DNA of 64,000 nt from the NCBI RefSeq assembly GCF_027943255.1, contig NC_072894.1, forward strand, positions 74,563,601 through 74,627,600. The letters are read 5' to 3'. This stretch comes from Anastrepha obliqua (lineage: Eukaryota > Arthropoda > Insecta > Diptera > Tephritidae). Positions 45,761 to 57,560 of this stretch are shown here, piece after piece. The notes under the pieces are model-generated. The model made no database searches. It saw nothing but the letters and a program-made list of their open reading frames with translations, and had not been told where the DNA came from. Every line of letters begins with the position of its first letter. The first letter of the stretch is position 1. The translations under genes and the position numbers were made by a program.

Positions 45761-46060
45761 TTGAAGCGATTGTCCATTCTAGGACACACTCAGGCTCCCC
45801 GCGTGGGGAACTAGCCCATATCCCTCCTGAAATCAATGTGTGCTATTCAAAAATTTCGAAAGATCTTTAATTTCGACAGAGCCGAGGTCTTCTAACTCGT
45901 TGAAGAAATGTCCGCCCAAAATGGCGAGTCTACGTCTGGATAGAGCAGGACAGTGACACAGAAAGTGCGGGATCGTCTCTTCCTCTTCCTCGTCTAGACA
46001 ACTTCTGCAGAAGTCATGTGTTTGCACACCCATTCTCTGGGCGTGCCTACCCATTAGGCA
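45741..46060 (-). pseudogene. LINE 3' end with (CCTAA)n tail
   Basis: On minus GRHAQRMGVQTHDFCRSCLD, EEEEETIPHFLCHCPALSRR and LAILGGHFFNELEDLGSVEI form an intact CCHC tail of an I/LOA-type LINE ORF2, stopping at 45833. About 70 nt of 3' UTR (CCTGAGTGTGTCC) follow, ending in four CCTAA units at 45760-45741. Confidence 0.8.
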
Positions 46061-46985
46061 GTGTCGCGTAATAACTGAAATCAGTGTGTTAAGACTATGT
46101 TTTTATTGTTGTTTCTGATGGAGCAGAGTTCCATAAAACTTTTCAAGCCATTGCTTTGCTCGAACAGTAACTGCTACTTACCTAGTAAAATTAAAACTCG
46201 AAATTCTTTTTGATCAATCCTCTTGAAAATAACAAAAGTAGCATCTAAGAGTGACAATAATTCACGAACTAATGAATAGTCTATCGAGTATTTTTAAGGC
46301 TAATACTAGCTGAAGAAAATAAAAGAGCTTAATGCAATAAAACTAGTGTCATCTGTGTGCTAGTCCCGTGACTTTTCATTCCATGTGTTATATTCGAAGT
46401 GGCAGCAACCTTAATGAAAACTCCTATAAATCTAGCAGAATTGTCACAAATGCTACTTCATTAAAATTTGCTAAACTCAGTTAAGAATAATTATGCTACC
46501 TGTCACCCAAAAGAATTATGATTTCATTATTTGTCGCTTACACAAAAATACAAAATTGCCATTTTTAATTAAACATTAACAAGAAGGAAACGATAGCAGT
46601 AACGCTAACTAACACTTCATAAATTTAACGCATCCGAGAAAGCGTAAATTGAACGTTATCGCCAGGAAGGGCTGTAAGCACATATGAGACTTGCCTGAGT
46701 ATGTGTGGACATACATACGTACAAATTAATACATATAGCTCACATTTTGCGCACTAAATTCAAACAGCTCATAAATGAAGTTAATTAAAATGCCATAAAA
46801 TGTTTATCGTTGCCAATTAAGGCGAGAAAAAGTCAAGAAAAGTTTCAATTCAACTATATTTATAAGAAAATATCGCATGCGATATTTATGTATAAAAGTG
46901 AATACTTAGAGGCGATGCTATTGTAGAACCCATCCCAATATATAACGACCGTTGGGGGCAAATGAATTTAAAATTTTTATTTGTT
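46061..46985. other. No identified gene
   Basis: Nothing recognised. Confidence 0.4.
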
Positions 46986-46987
46986 TA

Positions 46988-47195
46988 GGGTATGATTCCT
47001 GGTTTCACGAATATTAACTGCTTTGAACTGCTTAAGCAGATTGGTTTCAACGTACCAAATAAAGTATGGCGCTCCTCATATCCATTCTATCTCAAAGTTG
47101 TCAGGGCTAATTATTTTGCAATAGCTCCAGCCTTTAGAACACTTTCAGTATTTGATAAAGTAATAAAAACATTTAATATTAATTTTATTACTAAT
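46988..47195 (+). pseudogene. LINE ORF2 C-terminal tail (Jockey/CR1-like)
   Basis: FNVPNKVWRSSYPFYLKVVR and NYFAIAPAFRTLSVFDKVIK match the pattern FNVP..R....F.....RTNY...P..R....FN at the end of Jockey/CR1-type ORF2. The stretch stays open for about 98 codons to the Tc1-like element. Confidence 0.5.
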
Positions 47196-47280
47196 GTTTA
47201 TCTGGATTTAAATCCACAATTGAATTTGTGTAGTCACTTAAACCAAAAATATGTGAAAATGTATCTAATAGCTTCATATA

Positions 47281-48931
47281 CAGGGTGATATGAAGTGTTA
47301 CAAACTTCACACTGCTTGTATCTGTAAAACAGCTCATGACATCAACGTCGAAATTGTTCTAATGACAGTTCAATATATTGTTTATAAGCCATCAAAAGCA
47401 TTTGCTCTCAGTTTTGTTGAATTATTTTTTCGGTGATGAAATTCAAACTTAATAGTGTGATTGCGTTATATTTGGCTGGAAAATCACAAACAGTCATTGT
47501 TAATGAGCTCAGTCACCTCAAAGTGAATAAAATTTTTGTGTATCGCACTATAAAACGTTACAATGACACTTTTAGCATTGCAAAACGCTATGGAGGTGGA
47601 CCAAAAAAACCGCACCAACGCCAGAAATGGTTCGGAAAGTGAAGGCTCGACTTGAACGAAATCCACGGCGAAGTGGAAGAAAAATGGCAAAAGAACTGAA
47701 AATATCGCAAGACAGTGAGGACTAAAAAATAGGCCAGTATGGATGCGCTAAAAAAAGGGATTATACGAGAATTGGCCAAAATACCTCAAGATCACATTCG
47801 TGCAGCATGCAACTCAGTTTTTGACCGTTTGAAGGCTATAGTCAAGGCAAAAGGTGGTCATATCGAGCTAAAGTGAATATATCTTCTGCTCAAATATGAA
47901 CGAGACGTTATCAATAAAACGGTCCGCGGATGACATATGGCAAAAATAGATTTTTTATTGGATGGTAGGACTGTTATAAGCTTACATGACAAATTTCAGC
48001 GTGATATGTCACATAGTTTGTTTTCTATGCTACTGTAAACAAGTCAAGCTCGAGTGTGTTCTTCGAATTCTCTTTTATGACTTCAATTGTCTCAAAATGT
48101 TTTCCACGGAGCGGCAACTTGAGCTTGGGAAACAGGAAAAAGTCGCATGGAGCCATATCAGGCGAATGCGGTGCTTGCGGAACGATATTAACATTATTTT
48201 TGTTCAAATAATCGCGAACAAGACGTGATGTATGAGCTGGTGCATTATCATGATGCAAGAACCATGACTTGTTGTCCCACAATTCCTTCCTTTTAAGACG
48301 AATGTTCTCGCGCAAACGCTGTAAAACGTCTAAATAATATTCAGCGTTAACCGATTTTGCGATTTGTGCGATTTTCAAGCACAATTTCCTTTACTTTTCC
48401 GATGTTTTCGTCGTTTACTGATGTTGCTGGACGACGTTCATGAGGCAAGTTTTCAACCGATGTACGGCCCTCTTTGAACGATTTGTACCACTGGAAAACA
48501 CGTGCACGCGATAGAGCTGAGTCCCCATAGGTTGTCTGCAACATTTTTAAGGCGTCCGAAGCCGAAATTTTGTTGGAATAACAAAATTTCAAACAAATTC
48601 TTTGTTCAACTTGAATTTCCATCGTTAAATTCGAAGAACACACTCGAGCTTGACTTCTTTACAGTAGCACAGAAAACAAACTATGTGACATATTACGCTG
48701 AAATTTGCCATGTAAGCTTATAACAGTCCTACCAAAAAACAAAAAATTTATTTTTGCCATATGTCATCCGCGGACCGTTTTATTGGTAACGTCTCGTTCA
48801 TATTTGAGCAGAAGTTATGTTAAAATTATAATCATTATTGAACAATTTTGCCTTTGAAACCAATAAAAACTAATTTCACACAAAAAAGCTATGGGTTTTT
48901 GAATAGGTAACACTTCATATCGTTCATCCTG
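47281..48931 (+). mobile_element. Tc1-like element, host of a nested mariner
   Basis: TIRs start CAGGGTGATATGAAGTGTTA (left) and CAGGATGAACGATATGAAGT (right, reverse), with TA on both sides (47279-47280, 48932-48933). Coding remnants on plus: MMKFKLNSVIALYLAGKSQT with the HTH (VYRTIKRYNDTFSIAKRYGG), KVKARLERNPRRSGRKMAKE, then after an internal deletion KKGIIRELAKIPQDHIRAAC and DRLKAIVKAKGGHIELK at the C-terminus. Removing the nested element leaves about 715 bp, so catalytic sequence is lost. Confidence 0.8.
47882..48815 (-). mobile_element. mariner with unusually long (~187 bp) TIRs
   Basis: 47882-48068 and 48628-48815 are inverted copies of each other along their full length, about 95% identical by eye, starting CTTCTGCTCAAATATGAACG and ending TTCTTCGAATT. 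TA flanks both sides. Transposase on minus: VEQRICLKFCYSNKISASDA, ARVFQWYKSFKEGRTSVENL, then after a deletion around the first Asp, SWFLHHDNAPAHTSRLVRDY and HSPDMAPCDFFLFPKLKLPL (second and third Asp, 34 spacing). The coding frame ends inside the inner TIR. Confidence 0.85.
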
Positions 48932-50230
48932 TATATATTTTCTCCGGTTCGAGCGTAGGGTCAAAAGAGCTTCATAATGTCCAAAAAATGTCCTATTTAA
49001 TAGATACTTTTTTGAGTTTTACGCTGGTTCAGAAGGTAAATACTCAAATAGTTTTCTCGAATTCTAGATGTTATTTTCCTCAATGATAATATAAATTTTT
49101 CTAAACTTGAATGCCTAAACTCTCCGCCTACCCGTGGTCTATACCATGTACCACTTATCCTTCGTACCCATAGAATTCCATGAGTTTAATGACTTTTAAC
49201 CTTTAAATGGGACTACTAGTTTTTCTTTTAGAAATTCTTATTTTGATATAAAAATTTAGCAGTTGTCATTCTAGATTGGGATTCCTTATTTACTGGGGTT
49301 GAAGTTGCTAGTTGTTAAGATATTTTAGAGCCTTATATAAATGATATCTATAAATAAAAAATATCTACATTTTCAGCTAACTTCTGATCTTCTTTATGAA
49401 ATGAATGAGTTCTGTACCGAGCCAGGACTCAAAATTTTCAATTAACGTCTTATGTCCCGATCGTTGGATTATAACGATCGAAAATATCCGAAATTTTTAT
49501 AAATAAAAAATATCCACCATTTTGTAGTGAATTTGAATAATTTCTGTATGGTTATAAAACAAAATCGGAAAAAAATTGAAAAAATGTTAATGAGAAAAAC
49601 GCATCTATAGTTTTACGAGCACTTACTAACTTACTAAGGAATTTTTGCTCCTAGTTGAACAAGAATTTCGCTTTTTGCTTTGGCCTTTTATTTTTGAATT
49701 AATATGACAAGCAACATATAACACACCCCTAATTTTAAATAAAAGCAGAAATTTTATTTTCGTGCCAATAGCCAAAAATACACTTAAAACAAGTCCTCTT
49801 CAACAAATGCAAGCGATTATACATCCATCAACCTGGCATATTAATTACCCAAAGTGTCACGAAAAATTCGCTTTGCTAAAATAAACGATTAAAATTATCA
49901 CAGAGTTTTTCATTTTAGATACGTACAAGAAAACAAACCAACATAGAAAAGCAATACCTAAGTACCACAGACAAAAGTCCTGCGCGCGCTGCTGCCATTT
50001 TAAAATATTTTGAAATTTATTTATAAGCACGTGCTGCTAGTGGGCTGACAACAATTACACGAACAGGAGTAACACCGCACTAGCACACGAATTAATCATA
50101 AAGCAAAAATGACATCAAAGCTTTTGAAGATGTCGTCAGCACAAGGAAGTTATAAAAATTGCTGCAGCTTCCCATTAGCAGCATCGTCAGCTCCCAACTT
50201 ACAAATGCTTCTAGTTTGTCTGCATCTTGG
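48932..50230. other. No identified gene
   Basis: AT-rich, nothing recognised. Confidence 0.4.
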
Positions 50231-50262
50231 CTGTGTGTGTGTGTGTGCTGTTGTTGTTGTTA
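50231..50262 (+). repeat. (TG)n-(TTG)n microsatellite
   Basis: About eight TG units followed by TTG units. Confidence 0.85.
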
Positions 50263-51590
50263 GCAACTGTTAGGCAATGATAAATTCCTGCTTTATAAGA
50301 CACAAATACTTGATAATAGCACAATGGCAATAGTAGCAAAAACAACAATGGCAATGGTATAACATCCACAGCTGTAAATAATGACTGCAGCAATAATGAA
50401 GAGTTGCCGCGAAAGCAAAATTTCTGTACTTAGAAAAGCAAGCACTGAGTACATCCCTATAAGAAAGCAACGCGGCATGAATATGTTTGTATGTGCTTTA
50501 TTTTCCTGAAATATAGCCATTTTCTCTCACTTTGTCACATGTTTCGTTTGCTGTATATAAATGCGAAAGAGAATAATATAGACTTTGCAAAATTTAATGA
50601 AGTGTCCGAACGGCGGAAAGCCAATTAAGCATTTGTTTAAAATGTGGCCCACCCGGAAAAATTTTAAAAGCATTTTTAAGCATTTAAAGATTCAAGAATT
50701 CAATTTAAGTTTTTCTTAGGGTAATTAGTGCAGCTATGCAGCTAAAGAGGAAACATTCTGGACTTGAAGTAGCAAAGTCGGATTTCGAAATTGGAAAATT
50801 ATTTTCGAAAACTAACATTTGTGAGCTAAAAGACTAAACACATGTGAGCTAAACAGCTGCAGTATCCAAAGAAAGGCGTAAAGGTTAAAATAAAGATTTC
50901 AATATCTCAAAATCATAATATTTTTATTTAGTAAAAATAATTTTTAGTTTTTGTATTTAATAATTTTTTTATTTATAATAGTATTTTTATATTTAGTAAA
51001 AAAAATTATTGGAAAACGAAATTAGGTAATTAATTTCGCACCACCTTGTTGAGACGGGGATATGCTACCTCGGACGAAGGCGACATTTATATCGCGGGGG
51101 AAAGTTTAATTTCAGATAAAAAACCTTTAAAGTCAAGCTTGAGAAAGTCAAATGCAAATTGGATTGAGTTTGGCAAAGTAGTTTTAGAAATATGCATATT
51201 TGCAAAAAAGAAGTCAGTGACACGCCCTTCTGCGCCCTTTTTTTACTGTAATCGTGTACTAACTTTCAAGATCATTGAAAATGTTAAGTCACTTCGCCCA
51301 GTTCAAGTGGCAATTTTGAACGCACTAACCGCGAGCCCAAAATGTTGCCTATGCTATTATTTTTGATATGCCATTATAAAAAGAACCCAGTGATTTCCAA
51401 ATCAAGACTATAGAGAGGATGATCCAATAATTCAACGTTTTGAATGATAACAAATTCACTTGTTTTCTCGTGAGAGCTGCCATATTTCCGAAAAATTCTG
51501 GTTAACAAGTTGACCATTCTACGTTGAACCATTACTCACATCACTACATTACTCACATCGGCTACATTTCCAATTATTCCGAAAAAACAG
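50263..51590. other. No identified gene; dispersed repeat relic
   Basis: 50830-51045 is similar to 57680-57825 (shared CGTAAAGGT, AAAATAAA and TTATTGGAAAACGAAATT-like blocks). A 106-codon frame beginning 51046 lacks recognisable motifs. Confidence 0.4.
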
Positions 51591-51599
51591 GACAACTTT

Positions 51600-52315
51600 T
51601 TCGTCACTTTCAATTAAGCTAAGCGCTTCGCTGCTATAGGACTTGAACCATAGTTGGCACCATACGATCCAACAAACGCTGCATTCCACCAGAAATGAAA
51701 AAGGAGAAATCTCGCCCGGTGCTTTCGTCATTGTTTGGTTTTAATGAAAACCTTGTTCAATCAGCAGCTGTGTACCAAAATAAAATAGAGTAGATAATTT
51801 ACTCTCCACCATTCATTATACCAAAAATTGTGAAGATGAAGCAAAAAAACCATCGACCATTGTTTATTATAATGCACACAAAGCTGGTGTCAATTGTATG
51901 GTCACACATTTCGCATCAAAACAGCGAACAAGTTGTTGGACCTTTGCTTTCTTTTGCAACATGCTGGATGTCATGGCATTAGCAACGTTTTGTATTTTCA
52001 CGAAAGTTGATGAGCTCAGGAAAAATGATGCTAGACGAAATTTTTTAATAACTTTATCGAACATTGGTTCTTGCAAGCATCGAAAATCGTATGAATAGTC
52101 CACCTATTATTTCTTAATCCCCTACTCGTTTGGCAATGGAATCCTTTTTCAAGAAACCAATTACTATCCCTAGCAATATTGTAGTCAACCAACCAACCCG
52201 CGCCACTCACAGCGAAGATAGATTGTCGTCTTTGTCTACAAGAATCCAGTATGTCAACAGCACTCAAAAATCTCGTATACGAGATGTGTTCAAAAAGCAT
52301 CGCGAATTTTGAATT
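51600..52315 (+). pseudogene. piggyBac-like transposase fragment, second lineage
   Basis: IPPEMKKEKSRPVLSSLFGF (compare piggyBac IP..F...K.RPP.S..FG), then in another frame VYYNAHKAGVNCMVTHFASK (position of GGVD.D, Asp replaced) and CWTFAFFCNMLDVMALATFC. A basic/Ser-rich end follows where the Cys-rich tail should be. Several frame changes. Diverged from the element at 375-2035. Confidence 0.5.
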
Positions 52316-52406
52316 CTCAAAGGTTACCTATATTCATATTACGATTTTTTTGTGGCGATATGTTGATACTTATGTCTCTCACTCATGCCGACGAGTTCGG
52401 CCATTT

Positions 52407-53065
52407 TCAATGTTCAGTTATATTAATTGTTGATAGCTGCTTTGCTTGCACGTGTTTCGACACGTCTTCGATTTTCTTCATCTTATTAATTGGTGCGATA
52501 ACCGCTGACGCGATTTTGGCCGAGTTTAACAAAGCGCGCCAGTAGTTTCTTTCTCGTACTAACCGGCGCCAGTTGGACACACCAAGTGAAGCTAAGTTCT
52601 TCTCCACCTGATCTTTTCAACGCAAAGGAAGCCTTCCTCATCCTCTGCTACCACCAGCTGGTACCGCATCAAATACCTTCAGAGCTGGAGCGTTTGTATC
52701 CATTCGGACGATATGACCCAGCCAGCGTAGCCGCTGGATCTTTATTCGCTGCGCTCTGTCTATGTCGTCGTAAAGTTCATACAGCTTATCGCTCCATCGC
52801 TGTTGCCAACGTGCAAAGGTCCAAAAATCTTACGCAGAATCTTTTTCTCAGACACTCCAAGCGTCGCTTCATCGGATGTTGTCATCGTCCACGCTTCTGC
52901 GCCATACGTTAGAACGGGCATGATGAGAGTCTTGTAGAGTGTTAGTTTTGTTCATCGAGAGAGGACTTTACTACTCATTTGCCTACTTAGTCCCAAGTAG
53001 CACTTGTTGGCAAGAGAGACTCTACGTTGGATTTCCAGGCAGACATTATTATAGGTGTTACGTTC
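52407..53065 (-). pseudogene. LINE reverse transcriptase C-terminus (RTE-like)
   Basis: On minus: RRVSLANKCYLGLSRQMSSK, LTLYKTLIMPVLTYGAEAWT, DEATLGVSEKKILRKIFGPL, then after damage VRERNYWRALLNSAKIASAV. These are the typical last 200 residues of an RTE-like ORF2. The middle (RIRYN.ELYELY) is unreadable. Confidence 0.75.
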
Positions 53066-53082
53066 GATTTTTACTGGTTCAA

Positions 53083-54070
53083 AACGATTGATCAAAGAAC
53101 CTGTATCAAATTTTGCGTGAAAAGCGAAATTAAGTGCGCGAATGCATTCCGAATATTGACTGTGTTATACGGAGAAGCTACTTTCGACCAAAGCAACGTT
53201 TATCAATGGTACAAAATGTTCTCAAAATGCTGAGAAGATGTGAACGACGAAAAGCGTGCCGAACGACGGACGCCCGAGCAACTTAACAACAGACGAAAAA
53301 ATTGATGAAGTGAAGAAAATGGTATTGACCAATCGTCGAATCACCGTAGAGAAGTTGCTGAGGACCAAGACATATCGATTGGCTCGTGCCATTCGATCTT
53401 TTTCAATGATTTGGATATAAGGCGGGTCGCCGAAAAATTCGCACCAAAACTGCTCAATTTCGACTAGTAGCATCGCATGAACATTGCTAATGAGATGTTG
53501 GACTCTGCCCGCGACGAACCAAATTTGCTTCAGAGGGTCATAACTGGAGACGAATCGTGGGTTTATGGTTATATCGTGGAAACCAAAGCTCAATCATCTC
53601 AATGGAAGCTGCCGCACGAACCAAGACCGGAAAAAGCGCGTCAAGTTCGGTCGAATGTAAAAGTTTTGCTTACTGTTTTCTTCGATTGCAGGGGCGTTGT
53701 GCATCATGAGTTCTTGCCACAAGATAAAACGGTCATTAAGGAATATTATCTGCAAGTCATGCGCAATTTGCGCGAAGAAATCCGCCGGAAGCGCCCGGAT
53801 TTGTGAAAGAACAAAAATTGGCTCTCGCATCACCATAACGCCTCTGCTCACACATCGTTGCTTGTGCGCGACTTTTTGTCCAAAAACAACGCACTAATGA
53901 TGCCACAGCCACCGTATTGCCCAGATCGGACCCCTGTGACTGAAGAGGCCTATAAAAGGACGACGCTACGCTCCGATTGACGATATAAAGACGACATGGA
54001 AGGAGGAGCTGAACAGGATAAAAAATGATATTTTGAAGTGTAGCACACCGAAGCAAGCCAATCAAACACC
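53083..54070 (+). pseudogene. mariner transposase, degraded
   Basis: IDQRTCIKFCVKSEIKCANA, VYQWYKMFSKC then a stop, a scrambled second HTH, then VITGDESWVYGYIVETKAQS (first Asp). Next FFDCRGVVHHEFLPQDKTVI, a stop after RRKRPDL, and SHHHNASAHTSLLVRDFLSK, where the second Asp is His. PPYCPDRTP lacks the downstream third Asp. Confidence 0.8.
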
Positions 54071-54939
54071 TACCGGAAGGATTTATGCGCAGTTATATGC
54101 ATTTTCTTTCATGCATTTTCTTTACTTTAGCTTTATAGATAAAGCTTGATAATTCACTTATTTCAAATGGAAAGTCGCTTAATGTGAAGAATGGCATAGC
54201 CACCACAGTTATGTTGAGATATTTTAATTTTACTTCTGTTAAGGCCTGATTGTTGGATGGACAACAAGGGCCAAATTGATTTTTCTCGCCTCTGTTATTT
54301 CGAGATATATGGTATGAATGTACTACAGTATTTAAAATTTTGAAGCATTCTACTCTAAAGCGGTTTACTGGCGAGATTACCTAACTAGTATAACTATATT
54401 CACCCATTTGTGGATATGTGTGTCTGTATTATATTTTTCTACGAGCAGCATAAACAAGATTCCCTCACTCCCCCATTGCCTTGTTCGGCATTTATGCGAC
54501 ATTTATAAGCCTACAAATACTAGGCGTCAACAATTTATTTACAGCTTCACACTTTCTCACAGCCACGGGCGCCACTGCATACTTACATACATATAAATAA
54601 ATATTTGCTTGAAAGAAATCTTACAGGATGTTGGCACTATACCATCCTGAAGGAAATTATTGGACAGTTGAGCAAGCAAACTAGTTCTAAATAGCATATT
54701 TACAAACTGATTACAAAGAGGTGCAAAAAAGATATGAAAAAAGGGATTGTAACATAATACAATACGACAGACCGCGGGATTTTGGATAATTGGGATTGCC
54801 AACGCAGTTAATTCTGATTAAAATTCTAGGGTGACAGACGATTTTTACGCGTATTAGTGAACAGCTGATTTGCTGATTGGATAGACTTGTTAGTAAAATA
54901 TGGACCACAGGGAACAAAAACGGGTATAGAGACGCGAGC
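54071..54939. other. No identified gene
   Basis: Nothing recognised. Confidence 0.4.
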
Positions 54940-55572
54940 ATAAGACGCGTGGTTTCCGGATTCGTTCCAAGGCAGTTAAATTTCTTCCAAAAACTTCTTC
55001 GGAGGAAGGTGACTGAAGATATGCTTTATCCAGCGCATCATAACAGGTGAGGAGACGTGGGTATATGAGTTTAACATGCAAACCAGTCAACAGGCGGCTG
55101 AATGGCGCTATCCACATGAGCCGAAAACCATGTTATGGGTAGAGAAAATGTGCGTAGAAAACGGTCCAATTTGTGGAAAAAAACTCATGCATCTTGCGCC
55201 AGGGTAACTCACCGTCTCACAACGCTCATATGGTGAACACTTTTTTGACCAAAATCTCGGCAAATATCATCGAACAACCACCATATTCACCGGATGTAGC
55301 CCCCTGTGACTCTTTTCTTTTCCCAAAACTTAAATTGCCACTCCACGGATGCCGCTTTAAGTCGATGGAGGTCATTAAGTAGAATTCGCTGAGGGAGCTG
55401 AATAAGATCTCTTCAAAAGCGTTAAAAAGGTGCTTTGATGACTGGACTAATCGTTGGCACATGTGTATTGCTTCGAATGGAGCCCATTTTGAAGATGACA
55501 AAATAAATTTTGATGATTAAACAAATATTTTGCGTTTTATTGAACAACTCCCGGCACTTTTTTGACAGAATG
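54940..55572 (+). pseudogene. mariner relic, same family as 37422
   Basis: Begins in mid-gene (FRNKLLRRK-like, then DEETWVYEFNMQTSQQAAEW in shifted frame), followed by a deletion, NSPSHNAHMVNTFLTKISAN and PPYSPDVAPCDSFLFPKLKL. The 3' TIR (CATTCTGTCAAAAAAGTGCC on minus) ends at 55572 before TA. The 5' half is missing. Confidence 0.75.
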
Positions 55573-56080
55573 TATATTAGTGCTGCAAGGGTCTCGATTT
55601 GTTTCCATACAAATGTATATAATATGGGATATGCACCTAGGTGTGCTATTGGCGGAACCCATACTACTTTTGACGGTTGAAAGCATTTACTGAGCAATAA
55701 GCGCAGTCTAGTCTCATCCTCGTATGGTCTAGAGCTGTACTGGTCCGCAAATATATAGTTGTGCATACTAGCTGTGTTGCTGGCATAACGCGTTTGACAG
55801 TTGAGTGTATTAAACTGAATGATAAGCTCGGTCTAGTGCTGTCTCAAAATGAACTAGTGCTGCGCTTTCTAGATACAATTTCATATCTACTGCTTGTTGT
55901 GTTCCTAGATATGCTGTTGACTTAACACACATTGCTTTTAATCTGGTTACATATATAAATCTGTGCGTTTATTTTATTTAATTACTTATTTATTTTTCAA
56001 GAAGTTAGGAAAACATATATTAATTTCAGACTCACTACTAAAGCTAATTCACTGACAAACTTATATTTAACTAAAATATA
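55573..56080. other. Short dispersed repeat units, no gene
   Basis: A segment containing GCTCGGTCTAGT occurs at about 55828 and 56789, with a variant (GCGCAGTCTAGTCTCATCCT) at about 55700. They share about 60-80 bp of similarity. Possibly parts of an LTR or unclassified repeat. Confidence 0.4.
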
Positions 56081-56084
56081 CAAG

Positions 56085-56650
56085 CTTACCTCTAACTAAC
56101 CAAAAAAATTGAGTTCAATAGTACAGAAAATTCTTTCTTAGGAACTGAGAAACACAGAAAGTTAGAAAGTTGGAGATCTCATTAAAATCACTAAGAGCAC
56201 GTTCAATAGGACCGTGGCGAGCATAATTTGTATTGAACTTATTTAAATAGAAAGGTGGAGCGTTACGAAGAATTCTGCGAGGTGTAAGAAAATTACTGCA
56301 TTGAAGTTGAAATGGGCAATCAATGTCGCCTTTGATAACATTGAAAACAAACGAGCGAGTAAGAATCGAACTTTTCCTTTCTAAAAATCAATAGTAAGCG
56401 TGATGTGTCAGATTAGACAAAAAATACATTTGGTCATACCTCCAAATAAAGGTGGCGTATTCTAACCTGAAGCGAACGAATACAGTAAACAAATATTTCC
56501 CGGTATAAGGGTCCGTAAAATTTGAGCTATTCCGTCGTTGAATATGATTTTGATAAGATGAAAGTAATGTGGCTATTAATTGAAAAAAAACGACTGTCAA
56601 AATTTACGCCCAAATCTTTAGATTCTTAATAGATTGATTTCACCTACCTA
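56085..56650 (-). pseudogene. LINE ORF2 C-terminus (Jockey/CR1-like)
   Basis: On minus: LGVNFDSRFF-like start, then VFVRFRLEYATFIWRYDQMY (compare LVRP.LEYAS.IW), then in another frame GDIDCPFQLQCSNFLTPRRI and NKFNTNYARHGPIERALSDF, the terminal motif of Jockey/CR1-type elements. Stops and shifts throughout. Confidence 0.65.
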
Positions 56651-56899
56651 CCCACCTCCTACCAAGGCTATATATAAAGCTCAATTTACTACGACCCTGA
56701 ATTGGTATGTTGCTGTGCTTAGTATTCTGTTTACATAGCACAGACTAATTTTGGCAGCTTAAAATATTTACTGAACAATCAGCTCGGTCTAGTCTGATCC
56801 TAGAATGACGTAGTACTACATTCGTTTTGTCATAATAAAATAATTTCACATACAATGCTAAATGTTACCACAACAAAATTGCGTGTCACTTTCCTATCC

Positions 56900-57560
56900 T
56901 CTCCAGTTGATTTTCTGCAGGTCTAGAGGTAATTTTATTGATGAAAGGAAATTAGCTTCTATTACTCTGACCAAAAACGACCTATTTTGAACTATAGACC
57001 TATTTCGACTATAGACCTATTTCGAAGTTTTCGACAACCTGTAAATACTGGAATGCATAGTGAAAGATAACGTGGTTCTTTTGGCCAAAAACTCAATTTG
57101 ATTTATTCTTGAAGAATCTACTATTTCAAGCTTGTCTGTTTCGAGGTCATTTTATATATACAGATTTTTCTTTGAGAAAGTTTCGCATTCAATCCTTTGT
57201 TAGGAACTTAGCGTTCCATTCCAAATTGCATCATCGATTGCAGTCTCTTGAATCGTAGGTGTATGGCTGTCGATGGCAAGCAACAGTCATATTATTTATT
57301 GTGTCATCTGGGGTACTCCAAAGTAGTACTTTGTCCTGTTTATCAATCATGTCCCAAGTTTTTACTTTATGCTGCCAAATTTAAAATCGATTATATCGAA
57401 CGCTTCAAAAAAAACTATTTTCTCTTTATCTTTCGTGTTTGATATTATTCAAGGAGTTGAGGATTGCCCCTCCCTTCTGTGGCAAATCTATCTTAACAAC
57501 TTATCTAGAGCGCTTCGTAATTTAGATTTCTCCATGTGGGCTTTATAAGAACTCTTTATG
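56900..57560 (+). pseudogene. LINE reverse transcriptase palm relic
   Basis: YFDYRPISKFSTTCKYWN (RPIS motif), RWQATVILFIVSSGVLQSST (compare SGVPQGSVLGP) and FINHVPSFYFMLPNL (compare FINDLP). Degraded, with stops and deletions. Opposite orientation to 56085-56650. Confidence 0.5.
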
